Positions 32,866-41,897 of a stretch of 64,000 nt of DNA are shown here, in pieces; the stretch's first letter is position 1; every line of letters starts with the position of its first letter. The position numbers and the translations under genes are program-made. The stretch lies in assembly GCF_013340935.1 (NCBI RefSeq), contig NZ_WHOS01000028.1:1-64000 (forward strand), read 5' to 3'. This stretch comes from Azospirillum melinis (GTDB lineage Bacteria; Pseudomonadota; Alphaproteobacteria; Azospirillales; Azospirillaceae). The notes under the pieces were generated by a model that saw only the letters and a program-made list of their open reading frames with translations, ran no database searches and was not told the origin of the DNA.

Positions 32866-34182
32866 ATGGCAAGCGACACGCACGGCAACGCCTATCCCAT
32901 CCTGCTCGACGGCGAAGAGGGCTTCACCGTCGAGGCGGCGCGGATGAAGTTCGGGCCCGGCATGCTGGCGGAACTGGGCGGCGACGCGCTGTCGCTGGGC
33001 ATGACGCGGGTGGCGCTGTTCACCGACCCGCGGGTGGCGGCGACGGCTCCCTTCGCCATGGCGCTCGATGGGCTGAGGCGGGCCGGCGTCGATCCGGTGG
33101 TCTTCGATCGCTGCCGGGTGGAGCCGACCAGCGCCTCCTTCCTCGACGCCGCCGATTTCGCGCGGGACGGCGGCTTCGACGGCTATGTCTCCATCGGCGG
33201 CGGGTCGGTGATCGACACCGCCAAGGCGGCGAACCTCTACGCCACCCACCCGGCCGATTTCCTCGCCTACGTCAACAAGCCGCTGGGCGAGGGCATCCCG
33301 GTGCCCGGCCCGGTCAAGCCGCACATCGCCTGTCCGACCACCTGCGGCACCGGCAGCGAGACCACCGGCGTCGCCATCTTCGACCATGTGGAAAAGCAGG
33401 TGAAGACCGGAATCTCGTCGCGCTACCTGCGGCCGAGCCTCGCCGTCGTCGATCCGCGCACCATCGACAGCCTGCCACCCGGCGCCATCGCCGCCACCGG
33501 CTTCGACGTGCTGACCCACGCCATCGAGAGCCACACGGCGCGACCCTTCCGTTCCCGCCCGCGCCCTGAGTCGCCGACGGCCCGCCCGCCTTACCAGGGC
33601 GCCAACCCGTGGTCGGACATCGGCAGCCTCCAGGCGATCCGGCTGGGTGGGCAGTGGCTGGAACGGGCGGTCAACGACCCCGACTGCGCCGAGGCCCGCG
33701 ACGCGCTGATGTTCGCGGCGACGCTGGCCGGTCTGGCCTTCGGCAATGCCGGTGTGCACATCCCGCACGCCATGTCCTATTCGGTGGCGGGGATGAACCA
33801 CAGCTTCACCGCGACGGGTTACGAGACGGTCGACCCGATGGTGCCGCACGGCATCTCGGTGGTGCTGAACGCCCCCGCCGCCTTCCGCTTCACCGGCCCG
33901 GCCGCGCCTGAGGCCCATCTGCGCGCCGCCGAGGCGCTGGGCGCCGACACGCGCGGCGCGTCGCCGGAGGATGGCGGCGAACTGCTGGCGACCCGGCTGA
34001 TCTCGATGATGCGGGCGACCGGCCTGCCCAACGGGCTGTCGGCGCTCGGCTATGGCGAGGCCGACATTCCGGGGCTGGTCAGGGGCGCCGCCGCCCAGCA
34101 GCGCCTGCTGACCATCGCCCCGCGCCCGGTGTCGGAGGACGACCTGCGCGGGCTGTACGCGGATGCGATGCGCTACTGGTGA
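32866..34182 (+). CDS. Hydroxyacid-oxoacid transhydrogenase (iron-type alcohol dehydrogenase family)
   Basis: This 438-residue protein is of the Fe-ADH family. The NAD-binding [17 protein letters not shown] is at about 105-121. Metal-binding His residues lie in [20 protein letters not shown] and MVPHGISV. The insertion [20 protein letters not shown]...NPWSD is the signature of the ADHFE1/HOT subgroup, which couples 4-hydroxybutyrate oxidation to 2-oxoglutarate reduction without free cofactor. GGAGGAG is 8 nt before ATG 32866. It is transcribed alone and converges on the GFA-family gene 9 nt away. Substrate assignment relies on the subgroup insertion. Confidence 0.85.
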   Translation: MASDTHGNAYPILLDGEEGFTVEAARMKFGPGMLAELGGDALSLGMTRVALFTDPRVAATAPFAMALDGLRRAGVDPVVFDRCRVEPTSASFLDAADFARDGGFDGYVSIGGGSVIDTAKAANLYATHPADFLAYVNKPLGEGIPVPGPVKPHIACPTTCGTGSETTGVAIFDHVEKQVKTGISSRYLRPSLAVVDPRTIDSLPPGAIAATGFDVLTHAIESHTARPFRSRPRPESPTARPPYQGANPWSDIGSLQAIRLGGQWLERAVNDPDCAEARDALMFAATLAGLAFGNAGVHIPHAMSYSVAGMNHSFTATGYETVDPMVPHGISVVLNAPAAFRFTGPAAPEAHLRAAEALGADTRGASPEDGGELLATRLISMMRATGLPNGLSALGYGEADIPGLVRGAAAQQRLLTIAPRPVSEDDLRGLYADAMRYW

Positions 34183-34191
34183 GGGGAGCTG

Positions 34192-34638
34192 CTACTCCGC
34201 CATCGTTTCGCCGGAACCGCCGAACTCGGCCGGAAAGTCCTTCAGCTTCGGCAGGCCATCCCGCATCGGCAGCACGGTCTCGGCATAGTTGACGTGGACG
34301 GCGGGGGCGAAGGGAAGGGTCGGCAGGGTCGCGGAGAAGACGTCCACGAGGCCGAGCGGCGGGTGATTGGTCATCAGATGCCCGCCGCACTTCGCGCAAT
34401 ATTGGCGCTGGCTGACCGGTGTCTTCTGGAAGGTCGCAAGATGTTCGGCGCCCGCGGTCACGCGCACCGCGTCGGGCTTCCACAGGGTGAAGGCGTTGAC
34501 CGGGCCGCCGGACCAGGAGCGGCAGGACCGGCAGTGGCAATAGCCCATGGCTTCCGGCGCGCCGGTGACCTCCACCTCCACCGCACCGCAGAAGCAACTG
34601 CCCGTATGAGTCTGTGTCTCGGTCTCCGTGCTTGTCAT
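34192..34638 (-). CDS. GFA/CENP-V-family zinc protein
   Basis: From ATG 34638 the protein has 148 residues. It shows the zinc-site pattern of the glutathione-dependent formaldehyde-activating (GFA) fold: SCFCGAVEVEV, YCHCRSCRSWSGG and QYCAKCGGHL. Real Gfa from Paracoccus binds glutathione, but most family members have unknown substrates. Starts at 34653 and 34674 in the same frame would add 5-12 residues; none has a clear ribosome site. It converges with the transhydrogenase gene, and about 215 nt separate its start from the acyl-CoA dehydrogenase end. Confidence 0.85.
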   Translation of the reverse strand: MTSTETETQTHTGSCFCGAVEVEVTGAPEAMGYCHCRSCRSWSGGPVNAFTLWKPDAVRVTAGAEHLATFQKTPVSQRQYCAKCGGHLMTNHPPLGLVDVFSATLPTLPFAPAVHVNYAETVLPMRDGLPKLKDFPAEFGGSGETMAE

Positions 34639-34808
34639 GGCTTTTGACTTCATCTTTGTTGGTGATGCGAACAATGAGACGCTATCACCGATAACAAGGA
34701 TGTTCAGTTGGCCATTGGGACCATGCTCATTCGATAGGCGATAACAAAGCTCCCCGAAAAAACAGGGCAGTTGGGAACCGGCAGAGGGATAGGGGGTGGG
34801 TGACCCAG

Positions 34809-34839
34809 GAAAAACCCCTCTCCCACTTGGAGAGAGGGG
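34809..34839 (-). terminator. Rho-independent terminator of the acyl-CoA dehydrogenase gene
   Basis: On the minus strand CCCCTCTC and GAGAGGGG pair across a short bulged loop and are followed by GTTTTT. It lies 14 nt beyond the dehydrogenase stop and points the right way. Confidence 0.85.
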
Positions 34840-34852
34840 CCGGACATTTCGG

Positions 34853-36649
34853 TCAGAACTGTTCTTCGCTGAGCGCCATCACCGTGTTGCGGGCGCTGGC
34901 GATGGTCGGTAGCAGGGCCGGGGCGGTCGCCAGAACCTGCTCGGCATAGAAGCGCGCGACGATCAGCTTGGTTTCCAGGAAGGAGGCGTTGGCGCCGGGC
35001 TGACGCATCCCCTCCATCGCCTTCATCGCCGAGCGGGCGAGCATCCAGCCGCCGGCGACCGTTCCCCACAGCTTCAGGTAGGCCACCGCACCGGCCGCCG
35101 CCCCCTGCAGGTCGCCCTCCGCCTGCGTCGCGACCATCCAGTCGATGGCCTTGTCCAGCGCGTCCAGCCCGGCCGACAGCTCGGTCCGGATCACCGCGAG
35201 ATCGTCGCCGGGGGCGGCCCCCAACTCCTCCACCGTCGCCCGCATGTCGGCGACGAAGGCACGGGCCGCCGCCCCCTTGTCGCGGCCGGTCTTGCGGAAG
35301 GTCAGGTCGTTGCCGTGGATGCCGTTGGTGCCCTCATAGATCGGGGTGATGCGGGCGTCGCGGTAATGCTGGGCGGCGCCGGTCTCCTCGATGAAGCCCA
35401 TGCCGCCATGGATCTGCACGCCGGTGGAGGCGACCTCGCAGCCAATGTCGGTCGACCACGCCTTGACGATGGGGGTCAGCACATCGACCCGCGCCGATGC
35501 TGCGGCGCGTACCGCGGGATCCTCGTGGTGGCGGGAAATGTCCAGTTGCGTGCCGGCATAGAGCGCCAGAGCACGGGCTGCCTCGGTCTTGGCGCGCATG
35601 TCCAGCAGCATGCGGCGTACGTCCGGATGCTTGATGATGGCGACGCCGGAGCCCTTGGGATCGGCCAGATCCTTGCTCTGCACGCGGCTCTTCGCATAGT
35701 CGCGGGCCTGCTGGTAGGCGCGCTCGGCAATCGCCACGCCCTGGATGCCGACGCCGAGCCGGGCGTTGTTCATCATCGTGAACATGTATTCGATGCCGCG
35801 GTTCTCCTCGCCGACAAGGTAACCGATGGCACCCTCGTCGTCGCCATAGGCCATGACAGCGGTCGGGCTGGCCATGATGCCCAGCTTGTGCTCCAGGCTA
35901 GCGCAGCGCAGGTCGTTGCGCTGGCCCGGCGTGCCGTCGGCATTGGGCAGGAACTTCGGCACGATGAACAGGCTGATGCCCTTGATGCCGGCCGGGGCGT
36001 CGGGCAGGCGGGCCAGCACCAGATGGACGATGTTCTCCGTCAGGTCATGCTCGCCATAGGTGATGAAGATCTTCTGCCCGGTGATGCGATAGCTGCCGTC
36101 GCCGGCCCGCACCGCCTTGGTCCGCACCGCGGCGAGGTCGCTGCCCGCTTGCGGCTCGGTCAGGTTCATCGTCCCGGTCCATTCGCCGGAGATCATCTTC
36201 GACAGATAGACCGCCTTCTGCTCCGCGCTCGCATGCTCGGTCAGCAGGTCGACGGCACCCTGGGTCAGCAGCGGGCACAGGCCGAAGGACAGGTTGGCGG
36301 CCTGCCACATCTCGTTGACCGCGAAGGCGACCGTCCAGGGCAGGCCCTGCCCGCCATACTCCGGCTCGAAGGGCAGGCTGTTCCAGCCGGCTTCGGTGAA
36401 CTGGCCATAGGCCTCCTTCCAGCCGGTGGCGGTGCGGACGACGCCGTTCTCCAGCTTGGCCCCTTCCTTGTCGCCCACCCGGTTCAGCGGGGCGAGCACG
36501 CCGGAGGCGAATTTGCCGGCCTCCTCCAGGATGGCGTCGACCAGATCGGGGGCGGCGCTGTCGCAATGGGGCAGGGCGGCGATGGCGTCGAGGCCGACCA
36601 CCTCGTTCAGGACGAAGCGCAGATCGTCGACCGGAGCGGTGTAGGTCAT
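34853..36649 (-). CDS. Long-form acyl-CoA dehydrogenase (DmdC-like subgroup)
   Basis: This 598-residue FAD enzyme oxidises an acyl-CoA at C2-C3. The conserved substrate/FAD stretch is GTMNLTEPQAGSDLAAVRTKA, and QIHGGMGFIEETGAAQHYRDARITPIYEGTNGIH carries the catalytic-region glutamate. A C-terminal extension of about 130 residues (acetyl-CoA dehydrogenase C-terminal-like) places it in the roughly 600-residue group that includes methylmercaptopropionyl-CoA dehydrogenase DmdC. Specificity cannot be set from sequence. A palindrome 37 nt upstream of the start is a candidate operator and a good terminator follows the stop, so it is a single-gene unit. Confidence 0.92.
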   Translation of the reverse strand: MTYTAPVDDLRFVLNEVVGLDAIAALPHCDSAAPDLVDAILEEAGKFASGVLAPLNRVGDKEGAKLENGVVRTATGWKEAYGQFTEAGWNSLPFEPEYGGQGLPWTVAFAVNEMWQAANLSFGLCPLLTQGAVDLLTEHASAEQKAVYLSKMISGEWTGTMNLTEPQAGSDLAAVRTKAVRAGDGSYRITGQKIFITYGEHDLTENIVHLVLARLPDAPAGIKGISLFIVPKFLPNADGTPGQRNDLRCASLEHKLGIMASPTAVMAYGDDEGAIGYLVGEENRGIEYMFTMMNNARLGVGIQGVAIAERAYQQARDYAKSRVQSKDLADPKGSGVAIIKHPDVRRMLLDMRAKTEAARALALYAGTQLDISRHHEDPAVRAAASARVDVLTPIVKAWSTDIGCEVASTGVQIHGGMGFIEETGAAQHYRDARITPIYEGTNGIHGNDLTFRKTGRDKGAAARAFVADMRATVEELGAAPGDDLAVIRTELSAGLDALDKAIDWMVATQAEGDLQGAAAGAVAYLKLWGTVAGGWMLARSAMKAMEGMRQPGANASFLETKLIVARFYAEQVLATAPALLPTIASARNTVMALSEEQF

Positions 36650-36685
36650 GGCGGGGCGAGTCTCCCAGGGCGAATTGTTTGCTTT

Positions 36686-36695
36686 ACCTATAGGT
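36686..36695. promoter_or_regulatory. Palindrome ACCTATAGGT upstream of acyl-CoA dehydrogenase
   Basis: A perfect 10-bp palindrome, extended to TTTACCTATAGGTTAA with one mismatch per side, lies in an AT-rich patch 37-46 nt upstream of the dehydrogenase start on its minus strand. Position fits an operator overlapping the promoter, for example of a TetR-type fatty-acid regulator. The regulator identity is inference. Confidence 0.4.
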
Positions 36696-36800
36696 TAACA
36701 TACAGCATCGGATGGCGCTTGGCGAGAGGGCGGGATGCCGCGTCCGTCCGCATCATCAAGGCTAGGCCAGCCATGGGGCAGCATCAACCCTCCAGCCGAC

Positions 36801-36816
36801 TGGCACGGCGTCTGCA
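36801..36816 (+). promoter_or_regulatory. Sigma-54-like promoter of the transglycosylase gene
   Basis: TGGCACGGCGTCTGCA matches TGGCACG-N4-TTGCA with one change (C for T), keeping the essential GG and GC exactly 10 nt apart. It lies 46 nt upstream of the ATG of the downstream transglycosylase gene. Sigma-54 controls flagellar and nitrogen genes in these bacteria. Confidence 0.55.
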
Positions 36817-36862
36817 TAAAAGAGGCTGCCTCCCATCGGGGCCTTCACACGGGGATCGACCC

Positions 36863-37909
36863 ATGACCTACGCTTCTGCCCTCGGCAATCCCAGCAACGC
36901 CGCCGCCCAGGCCGCAAGCGCCTCGCGCGGGCCGGCCACTGTGGAGGCTGCCGTGCGCAATGCCAGCGCGAAGACGGGGGTCGATTTTTCCTACCTCATG
37001 GAAAAAGCTGCCGTGGAGAGCGGCTACCGCACGGACGTAAAGTCCTCCTCCTCTTCGGCGACGGGGCTCTACCAGTTCATCGACAGCACCTGGCTGCAGA
37101 CGATGAAGGAGCATGGCGCCGACCATGGCTATGGCAAATACGCCAACGCCATCCAGACCCGCGGCGACGGCAGGCCCTATGTCTCCGACCCGGAGATGAA
37201 GAAGGAGATCCTGGATCTGCGCAAGGATCCGACCGCCTCAGCCCTGATGGCCGCGGAGTACACCCGCGACAACAAGGAGTATCTGGAGGAGACGGTGGAC
37301 GGCAAGATCGGCTCGACCGAGCTGTACATGGCGCATTTCCTGGGGGCCGGCGGTGCCTCGAAGTTCCTGAACGCGATGCAGGAGAACCCTGGCCGGACCG
37401 CCCGCGACGTCTTCCCCGACGCCGCCGCCGCCAACAAGAACGTCTTCTACGACAAGGCCACCGGCAAGGCGAAGTCGCTGAAGGAGATCTACGACCGCTT
37501 CGCCTCGAAATTCTCCGAGAACCCGATGGCCAACTTCGCCCCGGCCCAGGTGGCGAACGACGCGGTGCGCAAGCAGGACATGCCGGACGGCTTTACCACC
37601 CAGGTGCCGACGGCCCCGGCCAAGGCGCTGAACGGCACGCCGTTGTCGATCTATCAGGTGCTGGCGCTGAACGCGTTGGAGACGCCCGACGAGGTCGACA
37701 GCGTCAGCGGCCGCCCGGCCCGCCTGCGCGACAAGGAGCATCGCCGCATGCGCGACGAGCCGGTGCGGACCGACCAGTCGTCGGGCACCGGCGTCGCCGT
37801 AGGCTTCGGCCTGGGTCTGGGCCGGATCGTCGGCTCTGAGTCGGCGACCCCGGTGGCGTCCGCCACAGCGGGCGCTGCCGGAACCGACGCGGTCTCCAAA
37901 GCGGCGTGA
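36863..37909 (+). CDS. SLT-domain lytic transglycosylase-like protein
   Basis: This 348-residue protein has no Sec signal. An SLT-like domain occupies about 25-190: the catalytic glutamate lies in AAVESGYRTDV, and the ATGLYQFIDSTWL block is the GxxQF-type motif. YMAHFLGAGGASKFL continues the fold. The C-terminal third is low-complexity and ends in a Gly/Ala-rich tail. Absence of a signal peptide together with a sigma-54-like promoter suggests export by the flagellar rod/hook secretion route or another non-Sec path, as for FlgJ/SltF-type enzymes; this is inference. A long open frame upstream is antisense to the dehydrogenase gene and was ignored. Confidence 0.8.
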   Translation: MTYASALGNPSNAAAQAASASRGPATVEAAVRNASAKTGVDFSYLMEKAAVESGYRTDVKSSSSSATGLYQFIDSTWLQTMKEHGADHGYGKYANAIQTRGDGRPYVSDPEMKKEILDLRKDPTASALMAAEYTRDNKEYLEETVDGKIGSTELYMAHFLGAGGASKFLNAMQENPGRTARDVFPDAAAANKNVFYDKATGKAKSLKEIYDRFASKFSENPMANFAPAQVANDAVRKQDMPDGFTTQVPTAPAKALNGTPLSIYQVLALNALETPDEVDSVSGRPARLRDKEHRRMRDEPVRTDQSSGTGVAVGFGLGLGRIVGSESATPVASATAGAAGTDAVSKAA

Positions 37910-38021
37910 CGCTGGAAGCGGAGCGGGGAGGGGGCAAAATGCCCTACGCTGGCGCTTTGACTTGATGGCCGGATGGGTGCAAGGTCGCGCCGTTTTTGGC
38001 GCTCACCCCTCAGGACCGATC

Positions 38022-39047
38022 ATGAGCAACCAGCAGCCCGCCGTCACCTTCGAGGAAATCCGCGCGCTCGTGCGCAACCTGCCCGGCCCCGACCTGGAGG
38101 CCGGCACTGCGGCCCTCCAGCGCGAACGGCAGCTGACCAAGCCGGCGGGCTCGCTCGGCCGGCTGGAGGAAATCGCGCAGTGGATGGCGACCTGGCAGGG
38201 CCAGCACCCGGCCGAAGCCCGCCGTCCGCGCGTCGCCGTCTTTGCCGGCAACCATGGCGTCGCCGCCCGCGGCGTCTCGGCCTATCCGGCCGAGGTGACG
38301 GTGCAGATGGTCGCCAACTTCCAGAACGGCGGGGCGGCGGTCAACCAGCTTTGCGAGGTGGCCGACGCCGACCTGCGTGTCTATGAGCTGGATCTGGAAA
38401 ACCCGACCGCCGACTTCACCCAGGGCCCGGCCATGGGTGAGGAGGAATGCTGCCGCACCATGGCCTACGGCATGATGGCGGTGGAGATGGGTGTCCAGCT
38501 GCTGTCGCTGGGCGAGATGGGCATCGCCAACTCGACCTCGGCGGCGGCGCTCTGCCTCGCGCTGTTCGGCGGCGAGGCGGCCGACTGGACCGGCCGCGGC
38601 ACCGGCATCGACGACGAGGGGCTCGCCCGCAAGATCGCCGCGGTGGAGGCCGGCGTCGCCGCCAACCCGCAGGCCAAGGACGACCCGTTCGAGGCGCTGC
38701 GCTGCCTCGGCGGCTACGAATTCGCCGCCATCGCCGGCGCCATCTTGGCCGCCCGCGTCGCCCGCGTTCCGGTGCTGCTCGACGGCTTCGCCTGCACCGC
38801 CGCCGCCGCGGTGCTCTACAAGGCCGACCGCCGGGCGCTCGACCATTGCATGGTCGCTCACCGCTCGGTGGAGCCGGGGCACACCCGCCTGATGCAACTG
38901 ATCGGCAAGGAGCCGCTGCTCGATCTCGGCATGCGGCTGGGCGAGGGGTCCGGTGCGGCGCTGGCGATCAACATCGTCAAGTCCGCCGTCGCCTGCCACG
39001 CCGGCATGGCGACCTTCGCCGACGCGGGCGTCAGCACGCAGGGGTAA
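38022..39047 (+). CDS. cobT: Nicotinate-nucleotide-dimethylbenzimidazole phosphoribosyltransferase
   Basis: This 341-residue enzyme makes alpha-ribazole phosphate for the lower ligand of cobalamin. Signatures include KPAGSLGRLEEIA (about 38-50), VFAGNHGVAARGVSAYP, LSLGEMGIANSTSAAAL and the C-terminal catalytic glutamate region RLGEGSGAALA. AGGA lies 8 nt upstream of ATG 38022. No cobalamin riboswitch was seen in the 112-nt gap upstream and no other cob genes are adjacent. Confidence 0.95.
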   Translation: MSNQQPAVTFEEIRALVRNLPGPDLEAGTAALQRERQLTKPAGSLGRLEEIAQWMATWQGQHPAEARRPRVAVFAGNHGVAARGVSAYPAEVTVQMVANFQNGGAAVNQLCEVADADLRVYELDLENPTADFTQGPAMGEEECCRTMAYGMMAVEMGVQLLSLGEMGIANSTSAAALCLALFGGEAADWTGRGTGIDDEGLARKIAAVEAGVAANPQAKDDPFEALRCLGGYEFAAIAGAILAARVARVPVLLDGFACTAAAAVLYKADRRALDHCMVAHRSVEPGHTRLMQLIGKEPLLDLGMRLGEGSGAALAINIVKSAVACHAGMATFADAGVSTQG

Positions 39048-39060
39048 TGGGTCAGGGTGT

Positions 39061-39085
39061 TGTGAGGGCTTCCTTGGCCCTCACA
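39061..39085. terminator. Hairpin between convergent cobT and membrane-protein genes
   Basis: TGTGAGGGC (39061-39069) and GCCCTCACA (39077-39085) form a perfect 9-bp stem in the 47-nt gap between converging stops. There is no clear T-tract on either side, so termination is plausible rather than certain. Confidence 0.45.
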
Positions 39086-39094
39086 GCATCCCGT

Positions 39095-39664
39095 TCACAG
39101 CATTCCGTCCGCCAGATCGCTGATCGCCGCCGACAGGAACAGGTCCAGCATCACCAGGGCCGCGGCGGCGAGACCCGACAGCGACAGGGCGGTGCGCAGG
39201 ACGAACCACTGGTAGGTCAGCATCGCCATCATGACGCCGAAGACCAGCGCTTCGGACACGCCGGACGGCAGCAGGCCGGTGGCGGACAGCAGGATGGCCG
39301 GCAGATAGATCCCCATCTGCACCACCGCCGACCAGTTGTAGGCGGTCAGGGCACCGGGATAGAGCTGCTCCTTGCCCAGCAGCGCCGCGATGCGGAACAG
39401 GGCGAGCGGGAAGGCGGTCCAGCTGACGACGTAGGCGATGCCCTCCACCGTCACCAGTTGCAGGACCGGGGTGCCGTCCAGCTGGTCCCACAGGCGGATC
39501 GCCAGCAGCAGCGCATAGGCCGGCAACACCACCAGGGCGGCATAGAAGGAGTTCAGCGCGCCGTCCGGCGTGCGGTCGAAGAATTCCATCCCCGTCCGGT
39601 CGAAGCGGGCCAGCCGCCATGCGCCGGTCAGGGCGGACAGGATGGCGGGCGTGGTCAGCGGCAT
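39095..39664 (-). CDS. Membrane protein of unknown function downstream of dapE
   Basis: This 189-residue protein has about five hydrophobic segments (near 45-62, 78-98, 112-132, 138-155 and 162-180) and an amphipathic N-terminus. I recognise no family motif; the pattern is reminiscent of Yip1-like small polytopic proteins. It starts 22 nt after the dapE stop on the same strand and is likely the last gene of the dap operon. ATG 39664 was chosen over 39697 since the first 11 residues of the latter overlap the dapE end. Confidence 0.7.
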   Translation of the reverse strand: MPLTTPAILSALTGAWRLARFDRTGMEFFDRTPDGALNSFYAALVVLPAYALLLAIRLWDQLDGTPVLQLVTVEGIAYVVSWTAFPLALFRIAALLGKEQLYPGALTAYNWSAVVQMGIYLPAILLSATGLLPSGVSEALVFGVMMAMLTYQWFVLRTALSLSGLAAAALVMLDLFLSAAISDLADGML

Positions 39665-39686
39665 CGTGGTATCCCGGTCAGACCTC

Positions 39687-40841
39687 TCACCCGGCAAGGC
39701 GCGTGAACACGCCCTTCAGGATCGACTCGTAGATGGCGGTCAGCTGGCGCAGATCCTCCACCGAACAATATTCGTCCACCTTGTGCATGGTCTGGCCGAC
39801 CAGCCCGAACTCCACCACCGGGCAGACATTCTTGATGAAGCGCGCGTCCGACGTGCCGCCGGTGGTCGAGTATTCCGGACGGCGCCCGGTCACCCCCTCC
39901 ACCGCCTCGGCCACCAGTTCGGTCAGCGGACCCGGCGGGGTGACGAAGCTGTCGCCGGAGCAGTAGACCTCCAGCTCATAGGCGCCGCCGACGCCGACGG
40001 CATCGAAGCTGCGGCGCAGCCACGCCTCGATGCTGGCCGGGGTGTGGGCGTCGTTGAAGCGGATGTTGAAGGTCGCCTTGCCCTGGGCCGGAATGACGTT
40101 GGTCGCCGTGTTGTCGACATCGATGGTGGTCAGCGCCAGGGTGGAGGGCTGGAAATGCGCCGTGCCTTCGTCCATTGGCTGTTCGGTGATGGCGGCCAGC
40201 ATGCGGACCAGCCGCGGCAGCGGGTTGTCGGCCAGATGCGGATAGGCGACGTGGCCCTGCGCGCCGAACACGGTCAGAAAGCCGGTCAGGCTGCCGCGCC
40301 GGCCGATCTTGATCATGTCGCCCAGCGCCTTGGGGTTGGTCGGCTCGCCGACCACGCAGGCGTCGATCCGTTCGCCGCGCTCGGCCAGCCAGTCCAGCAC
40401 CTTGCGGGTGCCGTTGATCGCAACCCCTTCCTCGTCGCCGGTGATCAGCAGGCTGATCGAGCCGGCGGGCGGCCCGTCCTCCAGCCGGCGCGACACCGCG
40501 GCGACGAAGGCGGCGATGGCGCCCTTCATGTCCACCGCACCGCGGCCGAACAGGCGCCCGCCCATCACTTCGCCGGCGAAGGGATCGACCGTCCAGCCCC
40601 GGTCGCCCGGCGGCACCACGTCGGTGTGGCCGGCGAAGCAGAAGTTCGGACCCTCGGTGCCGAGCCGGGCATAAAGGTTCTCCACCGGCTCGGTTCCCTC
40701 CTGCTGGAAACGCAGGCGGTGGCAGGTGAAGCCCATCGACGCCAGCGCGGCCTCCAGAACGCCGAGCGCACCGTCGTCGCGCGGCGTGACGCTGGGGCAG
40801 CGGATCAGATCCTGGGCGAGGGCGACGGGGTCGATGGTCAT
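39687..40841 (-). CDS. dapE: Succinyl-diaminopimelate desuccinylase
   Basis: This 384-residue M20 metallopeptidase-family enzyme releases succinate from N-succinyl-LL-diaminopimelate in lysine and peptidoglycan precursor synthesis. Metal ligands are visible in [10 protein letters not shown] (His72, Asp74), GRGAVDMKG and TGDEEG; the dimerisation lid domain lies at about 180-290. The final metal His is in GQTMHKVDE. It follows dapD in the same direction with a 91-nt gap holding a large hairpin. Confidence 0.96.
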   Translation of the reverse strand: MTIDPVALAQDLIRCPSVTPRDDGALGVLEAALASMGFTCHRLRFQQEGTEPVENLYARLGTEGPNFCFAGHTDVVPPGDRGWTVDPFAGEVMGGRLFGRGAVDMKGAIAAFVAAVSRRLEDGPPAGSISLLITGDEEGVAINGTRKVLDWLAERGERIDACVVGEPTNPKALGDMIKIGRRGSLTGFLTVFGAQGHVAYPHLADNPLPRLVRMLAAITEQPMDEGTAHFQPSTLALTTIDVDNTATNVIPAQGKATFNIRFNDAHTPASIEAWLRRSFDAVGVGGAYELEVYCSGDSFVTPPGPLTELVAEAVEGVTGRRPEYSTTGGTSDARFIKNVCPVVEFGLVGQTMHKVDEYCSVEDLRQLTAIYESILKGVFTRLAG

Positions 40842-40869
40842 GGGAGGGTCCGGGTTCGCAAGTCATGGC

Positions 40870-40920
40870 CCCGCCCCGACCTTCCGCTCGAACCGGTTTC
40901 GAGCGGAAGGTCGGGGCGGG
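40870..40920. repeat. 23-bp perfect hairpin between dapD and dapE
   Basis: Positions 40870-40892 and 40898-40920 are exact reverse complements (23 bp) around a CCGGT loop. It occupies most of the dapD-dapE gap, inside the presumed operon. No T-tract follows on either strand, so it is not a standard terminator. It looks like a REP/BIME-type palindromic unit or an mRNA processing/stabilising element. Confidence 0.75.
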
Positions 40921-40932
40921 CTTAGAAGCGCA

Positions 40933-41775
40933 TCAATCCCGCAGCAGGTCGTTGATCGCGGTCTTGGAGCGGGTCTTCTCGTCGACGCGCTTGATGATGA
41001 CGCAGCAGTACAGGCTCGGGCCCGGCGTGCCGTCGGGCAGCGGCTTGCCGGGCAGCGAGCCGGGGACGACGACCGAATAGGCCGGGACGCGGCCCATGAA
41101 GACCTCGCCGGTGTGGCGGTCGATGATCTTGGTCGAGGCGCCGATGTAGCAGCCCATCGAAATGACGGCACCTTCCTCGACGATCACGCCCTCGACGATC
41201 TCGGACCGGGCACCGATGAAGCAGTTGTCCTCGATGATGACCGGGTCGGCCTGCAGCGGCTCCAGCACGCCGCCGATGCCGACGCCGCCCGACAGGTGGA
41301 CGTTCTTGCCGATCTGGGCGCAGGAGCCGACAGTGACCCAGGTGTCGACCATGGTGCCGCTGTCAACATAGGCGCCCACATTGACGAAGCTCGGCATCAG
41401 GATGACGCCGGGGGCGACATAGGACGACTTGCGGGCGATGGCGCCGGGCAGGGCGCGGAAGCCGGCGTTCTGGAACTGGCCTTCGCTCCAGCCCTCGAAC
41501 TTCGGCGGCACCTTGTCGTACCAGGAGGAGCCGCCGGGGCCGCCGGGGATCATCTCGTTGGCGTTCAGGCGGAAGGACAGCAGCACCGCCTTCTTCAGCC
41601 ACTGGTTGACCTTCCAGCCGTCCGCGGTCTTCTCCGCGACGCGCAGGTCGCCGGCGTCCAGCGCGTCGAGCGCCGCGTTCACGGCATCGCGGACCGAACC
41701 GGTGGTGGCGGTGGTGAGATCGGCGCGGTTTTCCCAGGCGGCGTCGATGGTGGCTTGCAGGCTGGCGTGGCTCAT
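40933..41775 (-). CDS. dapD: Tetrahydrodipicolinate N-succinyltransferase
   Basis: This 280-residue enzyme uses succinyl-CoA in the succinylase branch of diaminopimelate synthesis. The left-handed beta-helix hexapeptide repeats run from about 100 to 220 (for example [22 protein letters not shown]). The N-terminal helical domain and the C-terminal [26 protein letters not shown] are typical. ATG 41775 gives the family length; an upstream in-frame extension to 41901 is rejected. It is the first gene of the dapD-dapE-membrane protein group. Confidence 0.96.
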   Translation of the reverse strand: MSHASLQATIDAAWENRADLTTATTGSVRDAVNAALDALDAGDLRVAEKTADGWKVNQWLKKAVLLSFRLNANEMIPGGPGGSSWYDKVPPKFEGWSEGQFQNAGFRALPGAIARKSSYVAPGVILMPSFVNVGAYVDSGTMVDTWVTVGSCAQIGKNVHLSGGVGIGGVLEPLQADPVIIEDNCFIGARSEIVEGVIVEEGAVISMGCYIGASTKIIDRHTGEVFMGRVPAYSVVVPGSLPGKPLPDGTPGPSLYCCVIIKRVDEKTRSKTAINDLLRD

Positions 41776-41897
41776 GGCGCGGTCGTTCTGCTGTCGATTG
41801 TCCAAGGGACGGCACCATGGAGCCGCATCGCGGCCCCTGTCAACCATACCCGCGGCCGGCATCGGCCGGTTTGCGACAAAGCCCCCGAACTCCCCAC

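Noticed and set aside
35315-36862. Upstream in-frame extension of the SLT protein over the acyl-CoA dehydrogenase
   Set aside because: The extension is antisense to the dehydrogenase. ATG 36863 fits the family start and lies properly downstream of the sigma-54-like site.
37910-38021. A cobalamin riboswitch before cobT
   Set aside because: The B12-box type sequence is absent and the gap is only 112 nt.
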